64,000 nt of DNA, taken from Natrinema pellirubrum DSM 15624 (GTDB lineage Archaea > Halobacteriota > Halobacteria > Halobacteriales > Natrialbaceae). The notes under the pieces were generated by a model. It made no database searches. It was not told where the DNA came from and saw only the letters and a list, made by a program, of their open reading frames with translations. The position numbers and the translations under genes are program-made. The stretch lies in contig NC_019962.1 in NCBI RefSeq assembly GCF_000230735.2, forward strand, positions 3,038,001-3,102,000. Reading direction: 5' to 3'. The stretch's first letter is position 1. Each line of letters opens with the position of its first letter. Shown in pieces: positions 53,327 to 61,697 of this stretch.

Positions 53327-55078
53327 ATGACCGAGTACTTCGAAGTACACGAGCGCGACGGGGCCGCGCGCGTGGGCGAACTCCGCCTCTCCTCGCCCCG
53401 AACGACGCCAGCACTCGTCGACGACGTCCTCGAGGACACGGGGTCGCTCTGGAGCGCGGACCGCGATCTCCCCGACGGCGACAAGTCCCGGCTTACCGTG
53501 TTGCCCCACCGGGCGTTCCCCGGCGGCACCCCCGAGGAGGTCCAGGAGTCGTTCGCCGTCGACGCCCCCGATGTCGACTACCCAAGCGTCGCGGTCGTCT
53601 CGAGCGAGGAGGTCGAGCCGCAGGGAACGGACGCCTACGCGCTGTCGAACGTCCAATCGGTGACGGGCCACGGGGCGGCCCTGGTCGAGGCGGTCGTCGA
53701 CGTCCGCGAGGCGATCCCGGCCGACACCGCCCTGCTGTTCTCCGGCGTCGCGACGCCGCGGAACGTGGCCCTGCTCGCCTACGCCGGCGTCGACCTGTTC
53801 GACGCGACCGCGGCCGTCGTGAAAGGCACCGAGGGTCGCTATCTGACGACCGACGAGGCCTACTTCCTCGAGGACCTCGAGGAACTCCCCTGCTCGTGTC
53901 CGGCCTGTCAGCAACCGCGCGAGGAGTTCACCCGCGAGGACTGTGCCGACCACAACCGGAACGCGCTCGAATCCGAACTGGCGATCGTCCGCCGGCGGAT
54001 CCGCGACGGGCGCCTGCGGGACTACCTCGAGGGGCAGGCCCGCCAGGACCAGTGGCTCACCGCGGCTATGCGTGAACTCGATGACCAGTGGGGCTACCTC
54101 GAGGAACGGACGCCGATCCTCCGGGACGAACGGATCGACGCCGCGACCGGCGACACCCTCCGCCGGGTCGAGATCCAGCGCTTTGCCGACCGGGTGACCA
54201 CGCGCTATCGCAACCGGTTCGACAACCCGCTGGTGCTGGTTCCCTGTTCGGCCGCCAAGCCCTACAGCGAGTCACAGAGCCACCGTCAGTTCCACGACGC
54301 CATCCAGTGGCGCGGGCATCTGGTCTCGATGACCTCGCCGATCGGCGTCGTGCCCCAGGAACTCGAGACGACCTACCCGGCCCAGCACTACGATACCGTC
54401 GTGACCGGCCGCTGGTCCGAGGACGAGAAGGGGTTCGTCGCCGAGGTGCTGCAGCGATATCTCGAGCGCAACGAGTACCCGAAGATCGTCGCCCACGTCC
54501 CCGACGAGGGCTACCGCGACATCGTCGAACGCGTCGAGGAACGGCTCGACCTCGATATTACCTATACGGTCGCCGACCACCCGACCGACGACGAGTCGCT
54601 CGCGAACCTCGCCGAGGCGCTGTCGGGCGAGTTGAAGTACTCCAAGCGCGAGCGCGAACACAACACCGTCCGCGCGCTCGCCGACTACCTGCTCGGTGAT
54701 GGAGCCGGTGACGACCTCTTCGAGGACATCCGGACGACGAGCCGCTACCCCAAGATCCAGGTCCGGGACGACGAGGACACCCAGCTCGCGACGATGGTCC
54801 CCCAGTACGGCACCCTCTCCTTTACGCTCGAGGGAGCGAAGCGGTGGCTCGAGAGCGCGGCACCGACCAAACGCGTCGAGATCGACGGCTTCGTCCCCCA
54901 CGGAAGCGTCCTCGCGCCGGGAGTCATCGACGCCGACGACGACATTCGCGTCGGTGACGAGGTGATCGTCGAGGGACCCCAGGCTTTCGCCGTCGGCCGT
55001 GCCGAGATGTTCGGCCGTGAGATGGCCGAGAGTACGCGCGGGGTCGCCTGCGAAGTCCGCCACGTCGAAGAGAAATAG
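53327..55078 (+). CDS. arcS: Archaeosine synthase ArcS
   Basis: A 583-residue protein. The TgtA-like N-terminal half keeps the fold but lacks the catalytic Asp region of TgtA; a CSCPACQQ zinc-like motif lies at about 193-200. The ArcS hallmark PCSAAKPYSESQSH (PC-x3-KPY-x2-S-x2-H) is near residue 307. A PUA RNA-binding domain ends the protein (about 505-583: KRVEIDGFVPHGSVLAPGVI). ArcS attaches lysine to preQ0-tRNA, and RaSEA completes archaeosine. Confidence 0.93.
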   Translation: MTEYFEVHERDGAARVGELRLSSPRTTPALVDDVLEDTGSLWSADRDLPDGDKSRLTVLPHRAFPGGTPEEVQESFAVDAPDVDYPSVAVVSSEEVEPQGTDAYALSNVQSVTGHGAALVEAVVDVREAIPADTALLFSGVATPRNVALLAYAGVDLFDATAAVVKGTEGRYLTTDEAYFLEDLEELPCSCPACQQPREEFTREDCADHNRNALESELAIVRRRIRDGRLRDYLEGQARQDQWLTAAMRELDDQWGYLEERTPILRDERIDAATGDTLRRVEIQRFADRVTTRYRNRFDNPLVLVPCSAAKPYSESQSHRQFHDAIQWRGHLVSMTSPIGVVPQELETTYPAQHYDTVVTGRWSEDEKGFVAEVLQRYLERNEYPKIVAHVPDEGYRDIVERVEERLDLDITYTVADHPTDDESLANLAEALSGELKYSKREREHNTVRALADYLLGDGAGDDLFEDIRTTSRYPKIQVRDDEDTQLATMVPQYGTLSFTLEGAKRWLESAAPTKRVEIDGFVPHGSVLAPGVIDADDDIRVGDEVIVEGPQAFAVGRAEMFGREMAESTRGVACEVRHVEEK

Positions 55079-55216
55079 TCACGTCGCGTCGGATTCACAG
55101 TCACGGCCCTCCGAACCGTCCACCCGGCAGGACGGGCACTGACGGCCGTTTACGAATCGGTTGACGGATCGACCACACGCCGGACACTCCCAGAGACTCG
55201 CGTCGAACGCCCCCAT
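55079..55216 (-). CDS. Small zinc-ribbon protein, 45 aa
   Basis: The frame begins MGAFDASLWECPACGRSVNR and has CPACG and CPSC knuckles 17 residues apart. It ends directly beside the arcS stop. A CCCTATACG box lies about 35 nt upstream of the ATG at 55216. Small zinc-ribbon proteins are numerous in haloarchaea; function unknown. Confidence 0.6.
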   Translation of the reverse strand: MGAFDASLWECPACGRSVNRFVNGRQCPSCRVDGSEGRDCESDAT

Positions 55217-55297
55217 CACTGTGTCTCCCTGATTCTGACAACTCGTATAGGGTTTTCCCTGCTTCTCATCTCGAGAAAACACCGGGCGGCGACGCCG

Positions 55298-55399
55298 CTA
55301 CCGTCCCGGACACGTCTTGAGCAGGTGTTCGCGATAGACGGCCGCCGGCACCGATTCCCCACAGAGGTCACACTCGCGATCGTCGCGGTCGTCGGTCAC
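55298..55399 (-). CDS. Possible 33-aa C2H(C)-type zinc-finger protein
   Basis: The frame from GTG 55399 reads VTDDRDDRECDLCGESVP and ends YREHLLKTCPGR, giving C-x2-C and H-x4-C ligands, a compact zinc finger. The start is uncertain; a further in-frame GTG lies 15 nt upstream. It is shorter than automated callers accept. Confidence 0.45.
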   Translation of the reverse strand: MTDDRDDRECDLCGESVPAAVYREHLLKTCPGR

Positions 55400-55565
55400 G
55401 CCTCGAGGTGGCACCCGAACGACAATGTCTGTTTCGCCGGACCGATTCCGACAACGGCTCGAGCGGCCCCGAAACCCGTTCGGACCGGTCCGAAGCCGGG
55501 ACAGACCGTCAAACCGTGAACTCGTTTTATCTCCAGACGCGACGTAGGAAAATGCGGTGAACGAG

Positions 55566-56168
55566 ATGAACAGTATCACAGCACCCACTGGACACGGCGA
55601 GGGCATCGCCCTCGAGAACGACTGGCGGCGGCTCGCGATCGCGGGCGGAATCGTCGGGCTACTCGGACTGCTTGCGATGGCCGTGCCGGTCGTGACCGGG
55701 ATCTCGGTCACGCTCGCGCTGGGACTGCTCCTGATCGCGGGCGGGATCGTCCACGCGGGCCACGCGTTCGCGGTGCGGGGCTGGCGCGGCTCGGCCTGGC
55801 AGACTGCGCTGGCGGTCGTTTCGATCGTCGCTGGAGCGGCGGTACTCGCGGCTCCGGCCATCGCGCTCGTTACCCTGACGATCGCGCTCGTAGCGTACCT
55901 GGCCGTCGAGGGAATCACGGAACTCGTGGCGGCGATGCGGCTGCCTGCCTCCCGCGGCCGGACCTCGATCGCCGTCAGTGGCGTCGCTGCGCTCGTCCTC
56001 GCCGGCCTCCTCTGGGCCGGTTTCCCGGCGACTGCGGCGTGGGCGATCGGCCTGCTCGTCGGCGCGAACCTCCTCGTAACCGGGATCGCGATGGTGTCCG
56101 TCGCCGCGGCCGCTCGTCGGCCGCTCGAGGAGGCGACCCCGTCCGCGACCGGACCGCGCGGGGCGTAA
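55566..56168 (+). CDS. HdeD/DUF308-family membrane protein
   Basis: A 200-residue protein with six membrane spans (three hairpins) separated by short loops, each pair with a G-x-x-x-L-x-GI pattern (ITLALGLLLIAGGIVHAGHAF-like). It matches DUF308, the HdeD acid-resistance group, whose role in archaea is unknown. ATG 55566 is used; GTG 55557 in the same frame is possible and would sit nearer the expected transcription start after the TTTTAT box at about 55524. Confidence 0.8.
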   Translation: MNSITAPTGHGEGIALENDWRRLAIAGGIVGLLGLLAMAVPVVTGISVTLALGLLLIAGGIVHAGHAFAVRGWRGSAWQTALAVVSIVAGAAVLAAPAIALVTLTIALVAYLAVEGITELVAAMRLPASRGRTSIAVSGVAALVLAGLLWAGFPATAAWAIGLLVGANLLVTGIAMVSVAAAARRPLEEATPSATGPRGA

Positions 56169-56312
56169 TCCCGGTCGGGCCCCGGGACGGCCCGGCTCCA
56201 GCGGTCGCCGCGAAAGTCGCTGCATACTTGCTCGCCCGACGACAGCCGCGATGGGTGTGGCACTCGTTTTAGTGGCGACGACGGCGACCGACGGAACGTC
56301 TGAGCCGCAACT

Positions 56313-56345
56313 ACTTTATTGTTTTAGGCAAGCCTAAATAATATG
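56313..56345 (+). promoter_or_regulatory. Iron-box-like palindrome and TATA before the DtxR-family gene
   Basis: TTTAGGCAAGCCTAAA at 56323-56338 is a perfect 16-bp palindrome resembling the TTAGG-CCTAA operators of DtxR/IdeR regulators. It lies just after a TATA-like ACTTTATTG (56313-56321), so bound protein would block transcription. The regulator encoded downstream (56468) is the obvious candidate, i.e. autoregulation. Confidence 0.7.
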
Positions 56346-56471
56346 GACGGCGATCCACGCGGGGATCGCGGGCCGACGCGGCAGTCCGTCGCGTCACCCG
56401 AGACCCGCCCCGACGCTGCTCGTGAGGCCCGCCAGCGACTCGGCCGTAATCGGTCCGTACGGCATGGATGA
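56343..56471 (+). CDS. Possible 42-aa leader ORF coupled to the DtxR-family gene
   Basis: The ATG at 56343 is about 26 nt after the TATA-like box, where a leaderless start is expected. The frame is Arg-rich and ends with TGA at 56469-56471, overlapping the ATG of the regulator at 56468 (ATGA). The peptide has no known family. It may be a translated leader that couples regulator synthesis. Confidence 0.4.
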   Translation: MDGDPRGDRGPTRQSVASPETRPDAAREARQRLGRNRSVRHG

Positions 56472-56854
56472 CGGACGCATCCCAGTACCTGCTCGTGTGC
56501 TATCTGGGCGCACAGGAGACCGGGGAGCCGGTGTCGCCGGGCTACGTCGCGGACGAACTCGAGCGGTCGCCGTCGGTCACGACGGAGACGCTCCAGCGTC
56601 TCGAGCAGCGGGGCTATCTGCGCTACGAACCGTACGAGGGAGCGACGCTTACCGAACAGGGACGCGAGGCGGCCGCCGACCTCCACGAGCGCTACGTCGT
56701 CCTGTCGACGTTCTTCCGAGAGGTCCTCGACCTCGCGGAGCCCGACCGCGAGGCGATGACACTGGCGGGCAGCGTCAGTCCGCTCGTGACCGAACGCGTC
56801 GCCGAAACGCTGCTCGAGGCCGAAGACATCGAAGCGATCGACGTGCCGGTCTGA
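56468..56854 (+). CDS. DtxR-family metal-dependent regulator (SirR/IdeR type)
   Basis: A 128-residue protein: wHTH (residues about 5-62: YLLVCYLGAQETGEPVSPGYVADELERSPSVTTETLQ, then LEQRGYLRYEPYEGATLTEQG) and a short helical dimerisation and metal domain. It lacks the C-terminal SH3 domain, as in several haloarchaeal members. It is expected to bind Fe2+ or Mn2+ and repress iron genes. An iron-box palindrome lies upstream, and dpsA converges from 56936. Confidence 0.88.
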   Translation: MTDASQYLLVCYLGAQETGEPVSPGYVADELERSPSVTTETLQRLEQRGYLRYEPYEGATLTEQGREAAADLHERYVVLSTFFREVLDLAEPDREAMTLAGSVSPLVTERVAETLLEAEDIEAIDVPV

Positions 56855-56935
56855 GACGGCGATCGAGAAATAACAAGAGCCGGGTCGAGAGAGCGATTCG
56901 AGCCGCGGCGGGGGATCGCCCCGCACGAGCGGCCG

Positions 56936-57481
56936 TCAGTTCGTCGCCGACTCGAGGACCAGCGTGTCGTCCTCGAGGTAGTGTTCGATATGGTGGGTGT
57001 GTTCCTCGATGGTCACGAGCTGTTCGCGGAGGAGTTCGGCGGTCGCGTGATCGCCGAGGTTCTCGGCGAGTTCGATGTGCTGGCGCGTACTCTCGATGAT
57101 GTCGCCCATCATCTCGAGGTCGTTGGCAAGCGACGTCCGAATGTCGTAGACGTCCTCGTCTTCGGGTTCGACGGTCGCCTTCTCGGCCAGCGTCGTCATG
57201 TTCGCGTGTGGAACGCCGCCAAGCGCCTGCAGTCGCTCGGCGATCTCGTCGGCGGCGTCCTCGACGTCCTCGTAGACCTCCTGCAGGAACACGTGAATGT
57301 CGAGGAACTCCGCGCCCTCGACGTTCCAGTGGTGCTTGTGGAGCTGGTGATAGAGGACGTACGCGTCCGCCAGATCGCGGTTGAGCGCCTCGACGATCTG
57401 CTCGGCCTTCTCGGGCTCGAGCCTGAGCGAGTTCTCCTCGACGGTACCGGCTTCCTGTTGGACGGTCTGCTGCGTGTTCAT
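56936..57481 (-). CDS. dpsA: DpsA ferritin-like iron-storage and DNA-protection protein
   Basis: A 181-residue four-helix Dps protein. Ferroxidase-site residues are in HKHHWNVEGAEF and HVFLQEVYEDVEDAADEIAERLQALGG. It oxidises and stores iron in a 12-mer shell and protects DNA. The N-terminal 20 residues are an acidic extension. ATG 57481 is used; a GTG is one codon upstream. The upstream region is AT-rich with a half iron-box TAGCCTAAAA at 57537-57546. Confidence 0.92.
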   Translation of the reverse strand: MNTQQTVQQEAGTVEENSLRLEPEKAEQIVEALNRDLADAYVLYHQLHKHHWNVEGAEFLDIHVFLQEVYEDVEDAADEIAERLQALGGVPHANMTTLAEKATVEPEDEDVYDIRTSLANDLEMMGDIIESTRQHIELAENLGDHATAELLREQLVTIEEHTHHIEHYLEDDTLVLESATN

Positions 57482-57504
57482 CACAGTAGTCTATAGGGCA
57501 CCCA

Positions 57505-57546
57505 CACTCATATAACTTATCTTATATTTTTTCGTGTAGCCTAAAA
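57505..57546 (-). promoter_or_regulatory. dpsA promoter with half iron-box
   Basis: An AT-rich block: TTATAT at 57509-57514 (minus strand, about 30 nt before the ATG) and an A-rich run upstream. TTTTAGGCTA on the minus strand (57537-57546) equals one arm of the palindrome at 56323, the other arm being degenerate. Confidence 0.5.
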
Positions 57547-57630
57547 ATCGGGCGGCGGGCACACGGTGGTTCAGGGGCCGAGAACGGAACTGCTAGAGAC
57601 CGGCTGGCACCGAGATAGCATTCGGTCGTG

Positions 57631-59322
57631 TTACTCGCCGAATACCGACTCGAAGAATTTCCGCTCTGACGTCCGCAGATGCTGGTTGAAGGTCGCGGGC
57701 GCGATACCGAGGCGCTCGGCGATCTCCTCGCCCGTACTGCCTCGCGGCCAGTCGAAATAGCCCGCGAAGTAGGCCGTCTCGAGGGCCGCCCGCTGTTTGT
57801 CGGTCAGTTCGTCTTCGAGGACCGACAGCGGACCGGTGTCGTTGCGGTCGCCCCGCTCGGTGGTCCGCTGGGCGAGGTAGGTCGCGTCGTCGCGTTGGTC
57901 CCGAATGAGTTCGATCATCCGGCGGGTGTCCCGGCCCCGTGGCAGTTCGATGACGAACCGGAACTCCCCGTCGGCGATCGTCGCCGACGCGACGCGGCCG
58001 CCGTGAGTTGCGATCGTTTCGAACAGCGATACCGCCGCGGGGGCGACGAGTTCGAACTCGAACTCGTCGCGCCGGACGGCGAGAAACCGGACATCACTGA
58101 TCCCGTCGCTCTCGTCGATGGCGTCGCGAAAGGCTTCCTGCGAGATCCCCGACGCCGAGCCGTAGGCCAGCAGCGTCTCGTCGCCGCCGACCAACTGCTC
58201 GAACTCGATCGTACACCCCTCCGAGGTCGAGCGTTGGATCAGCGGTTCCGCCAGCTCCTCGATGCGGAACTCGAGTTCGACGACGGCGTCGCTGACCAGC
58301 GCGTCCTTTCGCTCGATCGCGGTGATCGCGTGGGCGATGACGTCGCCGGTCCGGGCGAGGACCTCGGTCGCGGGCCCCTCGAACGCTCGCGGCGACGACG
58401 AGTAGACGTTCAACACGCCGTAGACGAGGTCCTCGTGGATGATCGGGATCGCCGCCGAGGACTGGTAGCCGCGGGAGTGCGCGGCCTCTCGCCACGGTCC
58501 GTACGTCGGATCCGTCCGCATGTCGTTCATGACCTGTACCTCGCCGGTCCGGACGGCCGTTCCGGCCGGCCCCTGCCCGGCCTCGTCGTCCGCGGCGACG
58601 GTGACGTCGATCTCGTCGAGGTAGCCGTCCTCGACGCCGGCGGCCGCCTCCGGCACGATGCGGTCGCTGCCCGGATTGACACCGCCGATCCACGCGAACC
58701 GGTAGGCGTCCTCCGCGGCGAGCCGGTCACAGACCTGCTGTTCGAGTTCCGCACGTGTCTCGGTCGTGATCACCGCGTGGCTGATGTCGTGGCCGATCCG
58801 GTTGAGCCGGTTCAGCGCCTCGAGTTGCTCGCGTTGCTGGCGGCGCTTTCGTTCCTGATGGGCACGCTCGATCGCGTGGTGGATCGTCCGCACCAGCAGT
58901 TCGCTGGTCACCTCGTCCTTGACGAGGAAGTCCTGTGCGCCCCGCTGGATCGCCTTGACACCGACCTGCTGGTCGCGAACCCCCGTCAGGACGACGATCG
59001 GCGTCTCGCCGGTCTCCTCGTGGACCGTCTCGAGGGTCGTGAGCCCCTCGCTGTCGGGGAGGTTCAGATCGAGCAGGACGATGTCGGTCGGTTCGGTCTC
59101 GGCGGTCGCGAGCCCGTCCTCGAGGCGGGTTTCGCGGACGATCTCCGGTGCCCCACCGGCCGCATCGCCGGGGCTGACCCGCTGGACCAACTCCTCGGTG
59201 TCCCGGAGCATCTCCTGGATTAGCCGGGCATCGCCGGGGTTGTCCTCGATCAGGAGGACCCGAAGGACGTCGGTCGCGTCGCCCTCTCCGCCCGCCCCCG
59301 CTCTGGTGTCGGTCTCGCTCAT
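57631..59322 (-). CDS. Response regulator with GAF and bacterio-opsin-activator HTH
   Basis: A 563-residue protein: receiver (about 20-145; VLLIEDNPGDARLI, phospho-Asp in IVLLDLNLPDSEG, Lys in FLVKDE), GAF (about 175-335), BAT/GAF-HTH-associated region (345-490) and a C-terminal HTH_10 (about 505-555: LTDKQRAALETAYFAGYFDWPRGSTGEEIAERLGI). This is the Bat family of haloarchaeal regulators. Its ATG overlaps the stop of the upstream response regulator by 4 bp, so they are translationally coupled. Confidence 0.9.
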   Translation of the reverse strand: MSETDTRAGAGGEGDATDVLRVLLIEDNPGDARLIQEMLRDTEELVQRVSPGDAAGGAPEIVRETRLEDGLATAETEPTDIVLLDLNLPDSEGLTTLETVHEETGETPIVVLTGVRDQQVGVKAIQRGAQDFLVKDEVTSELLVRTIHHAIERAHQERKRRQQREQLEALNRLNRIGHDISHAVITTETRAELEQQVCDRLAAEDAYRFAWIGGVNPGSDRIVPEAAAGVEDGYLDEIDVTVAADDEAGQGPAGTAVRTGEVQVMNDMRTDPTYGPWREAAHSRGYQSSAAIPIIHEDLVYGVLNVYSSSPRAFEGPATEVLARTGDVIAHAITAIERKDALVSDAVVELEFRIEELAEPLIQRSTSEGCTIEFEQLVGGDETLLAYGSASGISQEAFRDAIDESDGISDVRFLAVRRDEFEFELVAPAAVSLFETIATHGGRVASATIADGEFRFVIELPRGRDTRRMIELIRDQRDDATYLAQRTTERGDRNDTGPLSVLEDELTDKQRAALETAYFAGYFDWPRGSTGEEIAERLGIAPATFNQHLRTSERKFFESVFGE

Positions 59323-59783
59323 TGGGGATCGACCTCCGGTGGCAGCCGAACGACCGAGAACCAGAACTTCTCGAAGGCCCGAACGGTCTCGATGAACTCG
59401 TCCGGATCAACCGGCTTCGTGAGGTAGGCGTTCGCGTGGAGTTCGTAGGACCGGGCGATGTCCTCTTCCGCCCGAGAACTGGTCAGTACGATCACCGGGA
59501 TCGATTGCAGTTTCGGATCGGCCTTGAGGTCCTCGAGGACGTCCTCGCCGTCCTTGCCGGGGAGATTAAGATCAAGCAGGATCAGGTCCGGACGGGGGAC
59601 ATCGGCGTACTCGCCGTGCTTGGAAAGGAACTCCAACGCCTCGGTCCCGTCGGAGACGACGTACAGGTCGTTCTCGATACGACCCTGTTTGAACGCCTCC
59701 TTGGTCAGGCGAACGTCGCCGGGATTGTCCTCGACGAGCAGGATTCGGGCCGGCTCGGGCTGGGTGTGTGGTGTCTCAGTCAT
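59319..59783 (-). CDS. Stand-alone response regulator (Rcp1-like)
   Basis: A 154-residue receiver domain only: ILLVEDNPGDVRLTKEAF, phospho-Asp in LILLDLNLPGKDGEDVL, Thr/Ser in VLTSS and Lys in YLTKPVDPDEF. This Rcp1-type form usually sits beside a PAS/GAF histidine kinase; the adjacent kinase (59776 on) is decayed. The gene overlaps the end of the kinase relic by 8 bp and the Bat-type gene by 4 bp, giving a three-gene operon on the minus strand. Confidence 0.92.
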   Translation of the reverse strand: MTETPHTQPEPARILLVEDNPGDVRLTKEAFKQGRIENDLYVVSDGTEALEFLSKHGEYADVPRPDLILLDLNLPGKDGEDVLEDLKADPKLQSIPVIVLTSSRAEEDIARSYELHANAYLTKPVDPDEFIETVRAFEKFWFSVVRLPPEVDPQ

Positions 59784-60295
59784 CGCTCAAGTCGTGGTCC
59801 GGTGTGGTGGATAACGCGACGGAGACCGTTGCTCCCCCGCCCGTCTCCGAGTCGATGGTGATCGCGCCATCGTGGCGCTCGGCGATGCGCCGACAGAGCG
59901 CGAGCCCCCGGCGGTGCCGGCGTACTCCTCGCGGCCGTGGAGCCGATCGAACACCCGGAAGAGACGATCCGTCTCCCTCGGATCGATCCGATCCCCGGTC
60001 GCGGACTGAAACCTTCCATCTCGGACCATCGTACTCGGCGAATACGGATATACGTGGGGTTCGTTCGCCCGAATAGGTAATCGCGGAATCCGGCAGGTTC
60101 TGGAACGGCTGCCAAAACTGGTCGGGGTCGCCATCGACACGAAGACGTGGGGCCGGTCTCGATCCCGACATCGGTCTCTTCGGTCCGCACCTCGAGGTCG
60201 GCCGACTCGAGCGCCCGCTGGCCGCGTGTCGCGACGGCCACCCGATACCGCAGTCGAGCGGCGAGCGCGTCCGACGAGGGATCGACAGCAGCCAT
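59776..60295 (-). pseudogene. Decayed histidine kinase (HATPase part)
   Basis: The pieces of a kinase C-terminus are spread over three frames: ESADLEVRTEETDVGIETG, then VDGDPDQFWQPFQNLPDSA and ITYSGERTPRISVFAEYDG, then DPRETDRLFRVFDRLHGREE, then GLALCRRIAERHDGAITIDS and a normal end. The order is exactly that of a haloarchaeal PAS-kinase, with at least three frameshifts. The H-box and sensor part are missing; an IS element starts at 60447, 150 bp beyond. Confidence 0.78.
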
Positions 60296-60438
60296 ACTAC
60301 CGTTCGAAAGACCCGCGAGAAGCGTAAACCTAGCGCCGGACTGTCTCGAGAGTGACTTTCCGTCCGTATGACCCATCATGGGAGTGACCGAACGGTCGGC
60401 GAGGATCGGCCGTCGCTTACGGTGGCGCTCGAGTACCT

Positions 60439-61524
60439 CACCAGCCGAGCGTGTCATAGAATCGATCACAGGGTTTTGAGCTTCGTTCGTCCGGGATTGT
60501 GTCCTCTTTCGTAGTTGGTAACTGCGACGATCACGCGGAGACTCAGTGCAAGGAACACCTGTGTTCGTGCATGTACGCGGCCTCGGGCGCGGACGTGCCC
60601 GAGGCCGCAGTCCTTGCAGGCTTCGTTTGTTCGTTCCACTTGCGTCCGATGATCATACGTCTCGGCGAGTACTGATTGTTTGAGACTGATGTCTTCGGCG
60701 TGTTCGTCAATGCGGTCCTCGACCCTGTATTCGATGTCAAGCGGATCGTCCGTATTGCGTGGGTTGTACGGCGCAATCGGCACGACTCCCTGCGACAGCA
60801 GGAAGTCGTGCCACTCCAGCACGTCGTAAGCGCTGTCTCCGAGCATCCAGATCGGTGTATCGACGGCGAGCGCGTCCTTCGTGACGCGCATCGCCGTCTC
60901 AGCATCGATCTGCTTTCGCTGTGTGAACTCTGCAGCAATCGGAATCTTTGGCCCGGCCGACACAATCACACAGCCGAATCCGTAGTAGTGTTCCTCAGCC
61001 GTTGAGTCGTAGTTCCACGTCGCTTCATCGTTGTACTGGATTGCAGTGACGTGAGTCGAATCGATGCGGTATGTGGAGTCGAGCAGGCCCCGGCAGGCGG
61101 CCTGCTCGACGAGGCGGTCGAAGACATCATCCACCACCAATTCAAGATCGGTGAGAAACCGATCAACAGTGTCTCGTGAGGGCGGCTTCTCGAAACCGCA
61201 GGAGAGCCAAGTGAGTGTATTGTGGAGTTCTCGTGTGACTGGTCGTGGGCCGTAGATGCCTTTGTAGTAGCAGTGCAGGAAGCCTTTGAAGAGTTCTGGG
61301 GGCTTGTGGACTCGTGTTCGCCCCCTCGAAGCGGGGGCGAACACGTCGTACTCCAGCAGAAACTCGAACTCTAAGTACTCGAATAGCGGTGCTGTCTCCG
61401 TAGCCGCGACATTCAAGAAGTCGTCAACCGAAGCTACGCCTTGCAGGGTTGTGGCGCTGCTGGACATAGTTTCCACACCCTGCTGCCTTCGTTGAGAACG
61501 TTTCTATGACACGCTCCACCAGCC
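60439..61524. mobile_element. IS5-like insertion sequence with 8-bp target duplication
   Basis: The element 60447-61516 (1070 bp) has inverted ends GAGCGTGTCATAGAA, exact over 15 bp. The flanks carry a direct repeat CACCAGCC (60439-60446 and 61517-61524). An 8-bp duplication fits the ISH1 subgroup of IS5. The transposase gene fills it. Confidence 0.88.
60466..61467 (-). CDS. IS5-family transposase
   Basis: A 333-residue DDE transposase. Catalytic Asp in TYRIDSTHVTAI, Asp in MLGDSAYDVLEW and Glu in QVERTNEACKDCGLG. The frame is complete, so the element may be mobile. ATG 61467 (MSSSATTLQG) is used; a GTG three codons upstream is also in frame. Codon use is less GC-rich than in neighbours. Confidence 0.9.
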   Translation of the reverse strand: MSSSATTLQGVASVDDFLNVAATETAPLFEYLEFEFLLEYDVFAPASRGRTRVHKPPELFKGFLHCYYKGIYGPRPVTRELHNTLTWLSCGFEKPPSRDTVDRFLTDLELVVDDVFDRLVEQAACRGLLDSTYRIDSTHVTAIQYNDEATWNYDSTAEEHYYGFGCVIVSAGPKIPIAAEFTQRKQIDAETAMRVTKDALAVDTPIWMLGDSAYDVLEWHDFLLSQGVVPIAPYNPRNTDDPLDIEYRVEDRIDEHAEDISLKQSVLAETYDHRTQVERTNEACKDCGLGHVRARGRVHARTQVFLALSLRVIVAVTNYERGHNPGRTKLKTL

Positions 61525-61539
61525 AGTTATAGTAACAAC

Positions 61540-61690
61540 GAGCGTGTCATAGAATAGTTCTCAGGAGGCGTTGTTCACGGTTTCGCCCTTGAGCAAAACC
61601 CATGACTGACGAAATTCATAGGATTACACGCGAATTGGAAGCTGTATAATCGCCAAGTTGAGGGTATGAGACGTATTCTATGACACGCTA
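61540..61690. mobile_element. 151-bp MITE with the ends of the neighbouring IS
   Basis: It begins GAGCGTGTCATAGAAT and ends with the reverse complement of AGCGTGTCATAGAAT, the same ends as the IS5-like element 24 bp away. It is flanked by an 8-bp direct repeat GTAACAAC (61532-61539 and 61691-61698). It has no coding capacity. It is probably moved in trans by that transposase. Confidence 0.85.
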
Positions 61691-61697
61691 GTAACAA

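Noticed and set aside
59780..60469. A 229-codon frame taken as a whole gene
   Set aside because: Its reading crosses several frames of a recognisable kinase end; the true signal is a broken kinase, not a new protein.
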